The notes under the pieces are model-generated. The model worked only from the letters and a program-made list of their open reading frames with translations, did not search any database and had not been told where the DNA came from. From assembly GCA_023413135.1 (NCBI GenBank), contig JAEZQK010000083.1, positions 1 to 23,438 of the forward strand: DNA of 23,438 nucleotides. The letters run 5' to 3'. This DNA comes from Bacillota bacterium (lineage in GTDB: Bacteria; Bacillota; Clostridia; Christensenellales; Aristaeellaceae). The translations under genes were made by a program, and so were the position numbers. Shown here piece after piece: positions 6,637 to 15,852 of this stretch; the stretch's first letter is position 1, and every line of letters starts with the position of its first letter.

Positions 6637-9003
6637 ATGGATGACTCCCCCCATCTACCAACAAAACGGCGCCCACTCCCCTTCTATGCGGCCAGGCCCC
6701 TGGTCTGTGCCACGCTGTGCTATGGCGCAGGGGTGCTGCTCGGCGCCTCCCGGCCCTTTCAATGGTTGTGGGTGTGGGGGCTGCTCGCTGCCTGCCTGCT
6801 GGCGCTTGTATGGTTCCTGTCGGGCCGGAAAACGGCGTTGGGTATATTCCCTGCTCTCTTTTTTCTGGGACTTGTCTGGGCGTCTGTATGTGCCAATCCT
6901 GTCCGGCCCCCGGAAGGAAATTATGCTTTTACGGGTATCGTGGAAGGCCGGGTACGGTATAAGGAAGACGGGCAGGTCGCCTGCACACTTTCTCATGTGA
7001 CCTTGGATGGCTTAAGCCTTGCGGGAAGCGCCTATTGGACATTCTACGCAAGGGAAGGGGAAGTGCCTCCCGTCCTTGAAAACGGCAGCCGCGTTTCCTT
7101 TTCCGGAAAGCTCTATCATCCGGGCGGCCTGCAAAATCCCCATGGGTTTGATTTTGACATGTACCTAAAGCAGCGGAATATATCGGTCTGCCTGTACGGG
7201 CAGGATGGCCTACAAATCACTCCAACCCAAAGCGTATGGGATGGAAGCATCGCTTATAGGCTTCGCACTGCGCTGACGCAAGCTTTGTACAAAACCATGG
7301 GCGGCAAGGCATCACTGGCTTCCGTGATGCTTCTGGGCGCCGACGATCAATTGCCTGAGGAGGCGAGGGAGGATTTCCGCATCACCGGCACCGCCCATGT
7401 GCTGTCTATATCCGGGTTGCACGTGGCCTACCTGGCCGCAATGATGGTGTGGCTGCTGAAATTGTTCAGGCTAAGCCCCAAAACGCGTTTTTTCATCGTG
7501 GCCGTCTTTCTGGCTGCCTATAGCTGGCTGGTGGGAATGAGCGCGCCGGTGATCCGATCAATGCTTATGTTCCTGGCATACCTTGGTGCCAGGCTATTGG
7601 GGCGGGCGCACGATCCCCTCACTTCCGTTTCCGCCGCCTTTCTTGCCTTTTTGCTGGTGAAGCCGCTGGACCTGCTCTCCCCCGGCTTCCAGCTTTCCTT
7701 TGGCGCCGTTTTAGCCATGCTGATTTTGGGCGAGCCGCTGTTCAAATGGCAAAAGAAGCGCTTCCCGGGCAAAAGGCAAAGAATGCATGGCCGCATCCGC
7801 CGGTTTCTTTACCGGCAGTGGGAAAATATAAAAGCATTGCCCGTCTTGGGTCTCACGGCACAGATAGGCGTAGCGCTCCCGCTGGCCGCATGGTACCACG
7901 AAATTTCACTGCTGGGCATTTTCGTGAATCTGCTGGTGATCCCCTATGTGTCGGTATTGATTTTGGCCTATCTGCTGGCGCTTGTATTAAGTCCCTTGGG
8001 TATAATCGGTCAAGCGATGGGAACGTTGGCCGGATGGCTTACGGATGCGCTGCTGGTCATGGTGGACATAGCGGCGGATGTCCCCGGCATGGCAGTGACA
8101 GTCCCCTCTCCCACCTTACCCGTTGTACTGGGGATCATTGCGTTTTTGCTGCTGCTTTCGCCTTACGTCCTTTGCCGGGGCAGAAAGCGGGCACTTTTAC
8201 TTGTATCGGCGGCGGTTTTTGCCATGGGTAGTGGGCTGGCTTTCACAAACCGCGATGTCCGCTATATTCAACTCAGTATAGGCGATGCGGACGCCGCCAT
8301 TTTGGAGGATGGCGCGTACACGGCCGTCATCGACACGGGAGAAACGGGAACGGAAGTGGCCGATTACTTGCGGGGCGAGGGGCGGAGCGTGGATGCGCTG
8401 ATCCTGACCCACCTGCATATGGACCATGCAGGCGGGCTTGCGCGGCTGCTGGAGGAAGAGATCGATATCCAGTGCGTTTATATCCCGGAAGGCGCGGAAA
8501 CAGCCCAGCCGGATGCGGAGGGGCTGATGCAGTTGGCTATGATCCGCAATGCGGGTATCCCAGTCAAAACACTGCGCGCGGGGGACAAGCTCACAAGCCC
8601 GCGCACCAAGCTTACTGTGCTGTACCCGCAGAAGGGCACGGTCCGGCCAGGGCAGGATGCCAATCATTCCTCGTTGGTTTCCTACCTGCAAATGGAAAAC
8701 GTAAGCCTTTTAACCACCGGCGACATTACCGGGGAATATGAAATGTACGCCGCATCAAAGGCGGATATATTGAAGGTGCCCCACCACGGCAGCGCGAACA
8801 GTACGTATGATGATTTTTTGAATGCGGTCGATCCCAAGACGGCACTGTTAAGCTGTTCCGGGCTGGGCGCGCTTCCTTCCTTAAAGACGGTGGAAAGGCT
8901 TACAGGCCATAAAATCCCGCTGTACAGAACAGACCAATCGGGAGCTGTCACATTGCTTGTACAGGGCAATAGTTTCCAGGTCCAGCCCTTTTTGAAGGAG
9001 TAG
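6637..9003 (+). CDS. comEC: ComEC/Rec2 DNA uptake channel protein
   Basis: This 788-residue membrane protein has the three ComEC parts in order. N-terminal hydrophobic segments (about 20-85) are followed by an OB-like extracytoplasmic domain (about 95-195). The competence membrane core (about 225-535) contains ITGTAHVLSISGLHVA (249-264) and GMSAPVIRSM. The C-terminal metallo-beta-lactamase-like domain (about 540-785) has LTHLHMDHAGGL (H592, H594, D596, H597), NHSSLV, TTGDIT and VPHHGS. ComEC carries single-stranded transforming DNA across the membrane, and the C-terminal domain has been proposed as a nuclease. The intact length suggests a working gene, though no other late competence genes are in view. 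The ribosome binding site (GGGAAG ten bases upstream) is weak. Confidence 0.95.
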   Translation: MDDSPHLPTKRRPLPFYAARPLVCATLCYGAGVLLGASRPFQWLWVWGLLAACLLALVWFLSGRKTALGIFPALFFLGLVWASVCANPVRPPEGNYAFTGIVEGRVRYKEDGQVACTLSHVTLDGLSLAGSAYWTFYAREGEVPPVLENGSRVSFSGKLYHPGGLQNPHGFDFDMYLKQRNISVCLYGQDGLQITPTQSVWDGSIAYRLRTALTQALYKTMGGKASLASVMLLGADDQLPEEAREDFRITGTAHVLSISGLHVAYLAAMMVWLLKLFRLSPKTRFFIVAVFLAAYSWLVGMSAPVIRSMLMFLAYLGARLLGRAHDPLTSVSAAFLAFLLVKPLDLLSPGFQLSFGAVLAMLILGEPLFKWQKKRFPGKRQRMHGRIRRFLYRQWENIKALPVLGLTAQIGVALPLAAWYHEISLLGIFVNLLVIPYVSVLILAYLLALVLSPLGIIGQAMGTLAGWLTDALLVMVDIAADVPGMAVTVPSPTLPVVLGIIAFLLLLSPYVLCRGRKRALLLVSAAVFAMGSGLAFTNRDVRYIQLSIGDADAAILEDGAYTAVIDTGETGTEVADYLRGEGRSVDALILTHLHMDHAGGLARLLEEEIDIQCVYIPEGAETAQPDAEGLMQLAMIRNAGIPVKTLRAGDKLTSPRTKLTVLYPQKGTVRPGQDANHSSLVSYLQMENVSLLTTGDITGEYEMYAASKADILKVPHHGSANSTYDDFLNAVDPKTALLSCSGLGALPSLKTVERLTGHKIPLYRTDQSGAVTLLVQGNSFQVQPFLKE

Positions 9004-9007
9004 TACC

Positions 9008-10081
9008 ATGAACCATACGGAATTTTTCAAGGCTGTAAAGGCCGGGCAAACCGGTTCCCTGTATTTGATGGAGGGCCCGGAGGAATACATCAAGCAGTCG
9101 GCGCTGGAACAGCTGCGCAAAGCATTGCTGCCAGCCGGGCTGGAGGCGCTGAATGAAACGGTGCTGGAGAACCCTTCCCTGCAAGTATTGAAGGCCGCGG
9201 CGGAAACGCTGCCCTTCATGGCGGACAAGCGGCTTGTACTGGTCAGGGAATGCGCCCTTTTGCGCCCTTCCCGCAAAGGTGGGGAGGAAGGGGTGGAAGC
9301 GCCGGAGGCGGATGACCAAACCCAGGCGTTTTGCGATTATATAGCCGGCATACCGCCTTCCACCTGCCTGGTGTTCTATGAAAAGGGCAAGGCCGACGCC
9401 AGGCGGAAGCTGTATGGCGCCATCAAAAAGCATGGAGCAATCGCTCTTTTTGACACGCTGGATAACGAGGAATTGAACCGCTGGATCATTCAAACGATGC
9501 GCATATTAGGCAAGGAAATTTCCCCTGCCGCCGCTTCCAACCTTGCCTTCACCGTGGGTAGGGATGCGGCGCTGCTCCGGGGGGAAATGGAAAAGCTTTC
9601 TGCCCACACGGGGACTCGGCCGCAGGTAACGGCGGAGGACATCCAGGCAGTAGCCACCCGTTCGCTGGAAGCATCCGTGTTTGACATGGTGGACGCTCTG
9701 GTGGAAGGGAAAACACCCAAGGCTTTCAGCCTGTTTGAAAACATGCTGCGCACCGGCGGCAGCCGGTTTGCCATCCTGGCCATGATCCTTCGGCAATACC
9801 GTATTTTGTTCCATTACAAAACGCTTAAGGAAAGCAATGCTTCCCCCATGGACATCCGCAGCCGGCTCGGCATCCCCCCCTTTGCCGTGGACCGTGCGGC
9901 AAAGCAGGCGGCAGCCTACACGTCAGGCCAACTGCAAGGTGCCATAGCGCTTTGCGTGGATACGGAATTTTCCGTTAAGTCCGGCCGAATGGCGGAGGAG
10001 GGCTCAGTGGAAAGGGTGATGCTGATGATGTCGCGGCTCAAAGACGGAGATGTGGAGAACGTTCCATTCGCCCAGGTATGA
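9008..10081 (+). CDS. holA: DNA polymerase III delta subunit
   Basis: The 357-residue protein begins with the delta-subunit pattern of a short helix then GSLYLMEGPEEYIKQSALEQ, followed by the degenerate AAA+ module with PFMADKRLVLVREC (about 69-82), as in the HolA/YqeN family. The middle has LEASVFDMVDALVEGKTPKA and the C-terminal collar domain runs to about residue 350. Delta opens the beta clamp within the clamp loader. ATG 9008 lies four bases after the comEC stop with AAGGAG overlapping the comEC end, so the two are translationally linked. comEC-holA is a widespread pair; the rpsT that often follows is absent here. The gene converges on polC, which encodes its replisome partner. Confidence 0.95.
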   Translation: MNHTEFFKAVKAGQTGSLYLMEGPEEYIKQSALEQLRKALLPAGLEALNETVLENPSLQVLKAAAETLPFMADKRLVLVRECALLRPSRKGGEEGVEAPEADDQTQAFCDYIAGIPPSTCLVFYEKGKADARRKLYGAIKKHGAIALFDTLDNEELNRWIIQTMRILGKEISPAAASNLAFTVGRDAALLRGEMEKLSAHTGTRPQVTAEDIQAVATRSLEASVFDMVDALVEGKTPKAFSLFENMLRTGGSRFAILAMILRQYRILFHYKTLKESNASPMDIRSRLGIPPFAVDRAAKQAAAYTSGQLQGAIALCVDTEFSVKSGRMAEEGSVERVMLMMSRLKDGDVENVPFAQV

Positions 10082-10107
10082 TAAGTCAGGTTATATGCAC
10101 CAGGGCA

Positions 10108-10233
10108 GGCGGGCGATTGATAATCGCCCCTACGTCGTAAAGAGTGTATTGGCTTTGCTTCCGGCCCCTAAATGTGCCGGTAGTGAAATCAACAAACAAA
10201 CTGCGTCGTAGGGGCGATTATCAATCGCCCGCC
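10108..10233. repeat. Intergenic repeat with perfect 27-base inverted ends
   Basis: Positions 10108-10134 and 10207-10233 are perfect inverted copies separated by 72 bases. Each arm itself contains an 8-bp hairpin with a three-base loop (GGGCGATT-GAT-AATCGCCC and its complement). The interior has a small CCGGC/GCCGG hairpin and no open reading frame of note. The element fills the gap between the convergent holA and polC genes. Its form fits a small non-autonomous repeat (MITE- or REP-like), which could also act as a two-way terminator. GGGGCGATT-type palindromes are, to my recollection, recurrent in bacterial intergenic regions. Confidence 0.7.
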
Positions 10234-10267
10234 GAGCACCGGCTCTGTTCATAAAGATTGATTTAAC

Positions 10268-10298
10268 AAAAAACGGAAGGATACCCACCCTTCCGTTT
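10268..10298 (-). terminator. Intrinsic terminator of the polC operon
   Basis: A perfect 10-bp stem (10271-10280 with 10289-10298) has an eight-base loop and on the minus strand runs into six T (10273-10268, three of them in the stem). It lies 16 bases after the polC stop codon and ends the long minus-strand cluster. Confidence 0.9.
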
Positions 10299-10314
10299 CT
10301 ATAAGTTTTCCCGC

Positions 10315-13300
10315 TTACAAAAAACTAAACAGCGTCATCTGGCTTGTCTCCGTCATGCCGCTTAAGCACCCATGCTCCCGCAAAAGCTCAATTACGGCGC
10401 TGGACAAATGAGCCCTGTTTTTCAGATCCTCGATGGACAAAAACGGCGTGGACCGCTCCCGGATGATGGCTTCCGCCGCCGCTTCCCCCAGGCCGCCCAG
10501 GGAAATAAAAGGCACCCGAAGCTTGCCATCCTCCATCAAAAAGCGCTTGGCATCGCTCTTGTACAAATCTGCGGGCAGGAAGGCGATGCCCCGCAGGTGC
10601 ATTTCCAGCACCAATTCCAACGCGGTGATCTCATCCTTTTCCTTTTCGGTAAGCTTCTGCTCCTGCTCCTTGTAGCCTTTCAATATGCCGCGGATCACAT
10701 CGGCGCCCAGCAGCATCCTGGCGCCGTCAAACCCGTCGCCCCGAACGGTAAAGTAGGCCGCATAATAGGCCAGGGGCTGATGCACCTTGTACCAGCCCAC
10801 CCGCAGGGCCATGGTTACATAGGCCACGGCGTGACCCTTGGGGAACATATACTTGATCTTTTTGCAGCTGTCGATAAACCACGCCGGCACATCGGCAGCA
10901 TTCATGGCCTCCTCCATTTCAGGCTTTAATCCCTTGCCCTTGCGCACGCTTTCCATGGTGTCAAAGGCCATTTTGCTCTGCACGCCCTTGGAAATCAGGT
11001 AGTTCATAATATCATCGCGGGTGCAGATGCATTGGGCGAGCACAGCCGTACCGGAGGTGATCAGATCCTTGGCGTTGCCCAGCCACACGTCGGTACCGTG
11101 GCTGAGGCCCGAAAGCCGGATCAGTTCCTCCATGGTGGTAGGCCTGGTATCATCCAGCATCTGGCGCACAAAGCCTGTGCCGAATTCCGGTATGCCCAAA
11201 GTTCCCGTGGTGCAGCCCAGTTCCTCCGGATCAACCCCCAGCGCCTTGGGGCTGGTGAACAGGGACATAACGGGCTTGTCATCCAGGGGAATCTGCTGGA
11301 AGGAGATGTGGGTCAGCTCCTCCAGGAAGTGAATCATGGTGGGATCGTCGTGGCCCAGGATGTCCAGCTTCACCAGGATGTCGTGCATGGAGTTGAAGTC
11401 GTAGTGGGTGGTGGTAGTCTCGCTGCCCACATCGTCCGCCGGATGCTGGATGGCGGTAAACTGGTAAATTTCATATTCCTTGGGCACGACCACCATGCCG
11501 CCGGGATGCTGGCCGGTGGTGCGCTTGACGCCGACGCAGCCGGCTACCAGCCGTTCCTTTTCCGCGTTGCCGGCCTGTATGCCCCGCTCCTCCAAATACT
11601 TGCTCACATAGCCATAGGCGGTTTTATCCGCCAGGGCGGAAATGGTACCGGCCCTGAACACATGGCCCTTGCCGAACAGCTCCTCCACGTAAGCATGGGC
11701 CCGGGGCTGATATTCGCCGGAAAAGTTCAAATCGATGTCGGGTACCTTGTCGCCCTTAAAGCCAAGGAATACCTCAAAGGGGATATCGAAACCGTCCTTT
11801 ACAAGCTTCTGGCCGCAGATGGGGCAATCCTTGTCGGGCAGGTCAACGCCCACCTTGTACTTTTCCTTATCCACATCAAAGAAGCCCTGGCGGCAACTTA
11901 AACAGCGGTAATGGGGCGGCAGGGGGTTCACCTCGGTAATGCCGCACATGGTGGCCACAAATGACGAGCCCACCGACCCGCGGGAGCCTACCAGATAGCC
12001 GTCGGATAAGGATTTGCTCACCAGCTTCTGGGCGATGTTGTATAGCGTGGCAAAGCCATAGCCAATGATGGAGCCCAGCTCCTTATCCAGCCGCTTGACG
12101 ATCAAATCGGGCAGCTCATCGCCATAGAGCTTGCGGGCCGTACTTAAGGCCATGTTTTGAATGTTGTCCGCCGCGTCCTCCCAAAAGGGCTGGAAGGTTT
12201 CCTCGCCCTTGGGGTGCTTGGGGAACAAGCGCAGGCTTTCCACCTTGTCGGCGATCTTGCGGGGATTGGCGATGACAACCTCATGGCACTTTTCCTTGCC
12301 AAGGTACGAAAATTCCTCCAGCATTTCCTGCGTGGTTTTAAAATACAGCGGCGGCTGCAGGTCGCAATCTTTGTAATCCATGCCCGCCTGCAAGATCGCC
12401 CGGAAAATAGCATCCTGGGGCTCGAGAAAATGCACGTCACCGGTGGCCACTACGGGTATGCCCAGCTTATCCCCCAAGGCAACGATCCTGCGGTTGATAT
12501 CACGCAGGGCCTCCTCATCGGGAACGCGTTCCTCCCTTACCATAAAGGCGTTATTGCCAACGGGTTGTATCTCCAGATAGTCGTAAAACCGGGCCATCTT
12601 GCGCAGCTCTTCTTCCGGGGATTCCTTCAAAACCGCCTGGTACAATTCCCCGGCCTCGCAGGCGGAACCCACGATCAGTCCCTCCCGGTACTTTTGCAGC
12701 ACGTTTCTTGGCACATGGGGAACGCGGCGGAAGTATTTCAAATGGCCTTCCGATACGATGCGGTTCAGGTTTTCCATGCCCGTTTGGGTGGAGGCAAGCA
12801 GTATGGCATGGTAGCTTTCCCCTACCGCACCGCCCTGCAGGATGGCGTTTAAGTCATACAGCTTTTCCGCGCCCTTTTCCTTGGCGGCATCCATCATGCG
12901 GGCCAGGCATTGGGCGGTGGCGGCGGCGTCATTCACCGCACGGTGCGCATCCTTTAATGATACGCCCAGCGCCTTGCATACCGCACCCAGGCGGTGGCTT
13001 TTCAGCTGCGGATACAGCTTGCGGGCAAAAGCCAGTGTATCAATTTGAGGGGCCTGAAAAGCCAAGCCAAGGCGTTTTAATTCCGTGCGCAGCATGGAGA
13101 TGTCAAAGCTGGCGTTATGTGCGGCCACGGCGCAATCCCCGATAAACTCCATCAATTGCGGGATTGCGGCCTCGGCAGAGGGCATGTTCCTTAGCATCAT
13201 GTCGGTGATATGGGTAATCTCAGTGATCTTAGGCTTTAGTGGTACACCGGGGTTGACCAGCGTGCCGAAGGAATCAATCACCGTGCCGCCCAAAAGCTTC

Positions 13301-14760
13301 ACAGCACCGATTTCAATCACGTGCTCCCGATTGGTATCCAAGCCGGTTGTCTCAAAATCCAGCACCACAATAGGCACGTCAAGAGGCCGGTCATCCGCGT
13401 CATTAACGATCTGCGCTTCATCTGTCAGATAGATTTCCACACCGGGAATCAGCTTGATATTGTTCTTTTTAGCAGCGGAAAACGCGGCCGGGAAGGCCTG
13501 CAGCACGCCATGGTCGGTAATGGCCACGGCGGGATGGCCCCACATGGCCGCCCGGGCGATCAGGTCCCCGGCGGAAGCCGTGGCGTCCATCACGCTCATC
13601 TGCGTGTGCATGTGCAGCTCCACGCGCTTTTCTTCCGCCGTATCCCTTTTTACTTCCTTGGGCACAGGCATGATATCCCGGATGGTGATGGTGGCCTCCC
13701 TGGCAAAGTTGTCGTAGAGGCATTCGCCGCGGACCTTCACCGCCATGCCGGGCTGTATACGGTTGGCCACTTCCATCACCGCCATGCGCTCCTCCTGGGT
13801 GATGGGCGGCTCCTCCGCGCCGTCTTCCTCCTTTTTGCGGAAACGGTTACGGTATCGGAAGAAAATCTTGCACTGCACGGAGGAGGTGTAGTCGGTGAGA
13901 ATAAAAGAAACAAGCAGCATTTCGCCGCCCTTTAATTCCTTTTGCTCCGCCTTGATGATCTCGCCCTGCACGGTAATAAGGCCCGTGTCATTGGTCAGCT
14001 CGCGGATGGGCACCGGTGGGTCGCCGATGCTGCGGCCCTTAATGGGCCTCATTTTATCTTCCTGGCCATTGGGCCCTCTGCCCTGAGCGGACGCTGCAGG
14101 CTGCTTTGGAGCACCGCTTTTAGAAGCCTGTCCCGCCTGATTTGCAGCGGAACGGGCAGCCTCCATCTCCCGGAGCATTTGTGCTTCCCGCTCCCGCTCC
14201 TCCCGAAGCGCCTGGAGCCTTGCCTCCTGGTTGCCCCGCACTCTTAGTTCCACCGGCACACGGATGCGAAAAATATCCCATACCGCCTGGTTAAGCTTGT
14301 CGGATATATTTCCGCGCTGCATAAAACGCAACGCAAATTCATCCGGGAAGGTGATCACCACCCGGCCGTCCTGCACCTCCCAGTCCAGCTCGCCGATCCA
14401 TGTGGCGGAAGCGGGATGGGCCCTTGAAACAAAATCCGTGAACACCTGCTTGTACTTGCCGATGTTCTCCAAAAAGTCCTGAGCCAGCGACGGGCTGGCC
14501 ACGCGGATGGCCAGGTGCGTCCCCGGATACATATTGCGGATCAGATATTCCATGCGCAGGAATGCCTTTTCCGCCACCAGCACCTGCGATAAGAAGGAAA
14601 TATAAATCTTGTTTTCCGCCTGCTTATAAATGACCCGCTCCACCGTGAGGTTGCCCGATAATTCAGGTAGTTCCTTGTATAATTGCGCAAGCATTTGGCC
14701 GGATTCCATGACCTGCCGCTTCGCCTCCTCCTTTGAAGCCTTCTGACGTAAGGCCTCCAT
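10315..14760 (-). CDS. polC: DNA polymerase III alpha subunit, PolC type, with 3'-5' exonuclease
   Basis: The protein has 1481 residues (B. subtilis PolC: 1437). Order: N-terminal domain (1 to about 180), a charged Gln/Ala-rich linker (about 180-235), an OB domain (about 255-365) and the first half of the PHP domain with VELHMHT (380-386). The DnaQ-like exonuclease is inserted here, with DFETTG (468-473) and the late motif HRAVNDAAAT (H606, D611). PHP then resumes with ATGDVHF. The catalytic palm has VGSRGSVGSSF (924-934) and PDIDLNF (D1008, D1010), and zinc-binding cysteines lie in YRCLSCRQGF and CPICGQKL. PolC is the leading-strand replicase of low-GC Gram-positives. ATG 14760 follows GAGG by eight bases and is 12 bases from ispG. 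Confidence 0.98.
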   Translation of the reverse strand: MEALRQKASKEEAKRQVMESGQMLAQLYKELPELSGNLTVERVIYKQAENKIYISFLSQVLVAEKAFLRMEYLIRNMYPGTHLAIRVASPSLAQDFLENIGKYKQVFTDFVSRAHPASATWIGELDWEVQDGRVVITFPDEFALRFMQRGNISDKLNQAVWDIFRIRVPVELRVRGNQEARLQALREEREREAQMLREMEAARSAANQAGQASKSGAPKQPAASAQGRGPNGQEDKMRPIKGRSIGDPPVPIRELTNDTGLITVQGEIIKAEQKELKGGEMLLVSFILTDYTSSVQCKIFFRYRNRFRKKEEDGAEEPPITQEERMAVMEVANRIQPGMAVKVRGECLYDNFAREATITIRDIMPVPKEVKRDTAEEKRVELHMHTQMSVMDATASAGDLIARAAMWGHPAVAITDHGVLQAFPAAFSAAKKNNIKLIPGVEIYLTDEAQIVNDADDRPLDVPIVVLDFETTGLDTNREHVIEIGAVKLLGGTVIDSFGTLVNPGVPLKPKITEITHITDMMLRNMPSAEAAIPQLMEFIGDCAVAAHNASFDISMLRTELKRLGLAFQAPQIDTLAFARKLYPQLKSHRLGAVCKALGVSLKDAHRAVNDAAATAQCLARMMDAAKEKGAEKLYDLNAILQGGAVGESYHAILLASTQTGMENLNRIVSEGHLKYFRRVPHVPRNVLQKYREGLIVGSACEAGELYQAVLKESPEEELRKMARFYDYLEIQPVGNNAFMVREERVPDEEALRDINRRIVALGDKLGIPVVATGDVHFLEPQDAIFRAILQAGMDYKDCDLQPPLYFKTTQEMLEEFSYLGKEKCHEVVIANPRKIADKVESLRLFPKHPKGEETFQPFWEDAADNIQNMALSTARKLYGDELPDLIVKRLDKELGSIIGYGFATLYNIAQKLVSKSLSDGYLVGSRGSVGSSFVATMCGITEVNPLPPHYRCLSCRQGFFDVDKEKYKVGVDLPDKDCPICGQKLVKDGFDIPFEVFLGFKGDKVPDIDLNFSGEYQPRAHAYVEELFGKGHVFRAGTISALADKTAYGYVSKYLEERGIQAGNAEKERLVAGCVGVKRTTGQHPGGMVVVPKEYEIYQFTAIQHPADDVGSETTTTHYDFNSMHDILVKLDILGHDDPTMIHFLEELTHISFQQIPLDDKPVMSLFTSPKALGVDPEELGCTTGTLGIPEFGTGFVRQMLDDTRPTTMEELIRLSGLSHGTDVWLGNAKDLITSGTAVLAQCICTRDDIMNYLISKGVQSKMAFDTMESVRKGKGLKPEMEEAMNAADVPAWFIDSCKKIKYMFPKGHAVAYVTMALRVGWYKVHQPLAYYAAYFTVRGDGFDGARMLLGADVIRGILKGYKEQEQKLTEKEKDEITALELVLEMHLRGIAFLPADLYKSDAKRFLMEDGKLRVPFISLGGLGEAAAEAIIRERSTPFLSIEDLKNRAHLSSAVIELLREHGCLSGMTETSQMTLFSFL

Positions 14761-14772
14761 CCTTGGTGCCTC

Positions 14773-15837
14773 TTATTTCGAGGCCTCCTTCCTTGCGGCC
14801 GCTTCCCTGACGGCCGCAATCAGGATCTGCGCCAGATCCCCCTCCACCTTCCTGGGGGGCTGGCCCTTCACAAACAGCGCGCCCGTCTTGCCGCTGCCGG
14901 CAATCCCAACGTCCGCCTCTCTTGCTTCGCCGGGGCCGTTGACGATGCAGCCCATCACCGCCACCTTCAAGGGAACGGTGATGTCCGCAAGCTCCTCCTC
15001 CACCCGTTTGGCGATGTCCGCCACGGGAATGCAGGTGCGGCCGCAGGTGGGGCAGGATATGATCTGCACGCCGGGATTGCGCAAATTCAACGCTTTCAAT
15101 ATATCCCAGGCCGCCGCAGCCTCCGGAAGCGGCGAGCCGGTCAAAGATACGCGGATGGTGTCGCCGATGCCCTGCAATAGCAGCGCCCCGATGCCGATGG
15201 CGGATTTCACCGTGCCGCGGCCGGGCAGCCCCGCTTCCGTAACGCCCACATGCAGGGGATAATCGCACAGCCTGGAAGCCAATTCATAAGCCGCCACCGT
15301 CTGGCGGACGTCGCTGGATTTCATGGAAAGAACGATATCATAAAACCCCTGCTTTTCCAGAAGCCGGGCATGATTCAAAGCGCTTTCCACCATGCCCTTG
15401 GGCGTTACGCCGCCCTCCCGTCGCAAGATATCCTTTTCGACAGAGCCGCTGTTGACGCCGATGCGGATAGGAATATGATGGGCTTTTGCGCAGTCCGCCA
15501 GCGTCTTCACATGCCTGTCCCCGCCAATGTTGCCGGGGTTGATGCGGAGCTTGGCAATGCCGTTTTCCGCCGCATGGATGGCTAGCCGGTGGTCAAAATG
15601 GATGTCCGCCACCAGCGGCACGGGGCTTGAATCCACCAGAGTCCGTACTTTGGCCGCGCATTCCTCGTCATAGACGGAAACGCGCACGATGTCACACCCG
15701 GCCGCGGCAAGTGCCTTGATCTGTGCCAAGGTACTTTCCACATCCCGGGTGTCGGTATTGGTCATGGATTGTACCCAAACGGGCTGGCCGCCGCCCAGAA
15801 GCAGCGGCCCCACCCGCACCGTATTCGTCTGATGCAT
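14773..15837 (-). CDS. ispG: 4-hydroxy-3-methylbut-2-enyl diphosphate synthase (flavodoxin-type) IspG
   Basis: The protein has 354 residues. IspG (GcpE) reduces the cyclic MEcPP to HMBPP, the sixth step of the MEP pathway, with a [4Fe-4S] cluster. The TIM-barrel domain contains VQSMTNTDTRD (22-32) and LRINPGNIGG (97-106). The cluster-binding domain has SCPTCGRTC (C262, C265) and VMGCIVNGPGEA (C297, E304), so all three cluster cysteines are present. The start is ATG 15837, with GGAGG seven bases upstream; the TTG directly before it (15840) is less likely. The gene lies 15 bases after rseP and 12 before polC, in the usual dxr-rseP-ispG-polC order. Confidence 0.97.
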   Translation of the reverse strand: MHQTNTVRVGPLLLGGGQPVWVQSMTNTDTRDVESTLAQIKALAAAGCDIVRVSVYDEECAAKVRTLVDSSPVPLVADIHFDHRLAIHAAENGIAKLRINPGNIGGDRHVKTLADCAKAHHIPIRIGVNSGSVEKDILRREGGVTPKGMVESALNHARLLEKQGFYDIVLSMKSSDVRQTVAAYELASRLCDYPLHVGVTEAGLPGRGTVKSAIGIGALLLQGIGDTIRVSLTGSPLPEAAAAWDILKALNLRNPGVQIISCPTCGRTCIPVADIAKRVEEELADITVPLKVAVMGCIVNGPGEAREADVGIAGSGKTGALFVKGQPPRKVEGDLAQILIAAVREAAARKEASK

Positions 15838-15852
15838 CAAAATGCCTCCCGA

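Noticed and set aside
11032..12852. Long open frames on the plus strand opposite polC (about 290 and 230 codons)
   Set aside because: They lie antisense to a fully conserved PolC and show low-complexity composition expected from GC-rich shadow frames; no ribosome binding site or recognisable domain.
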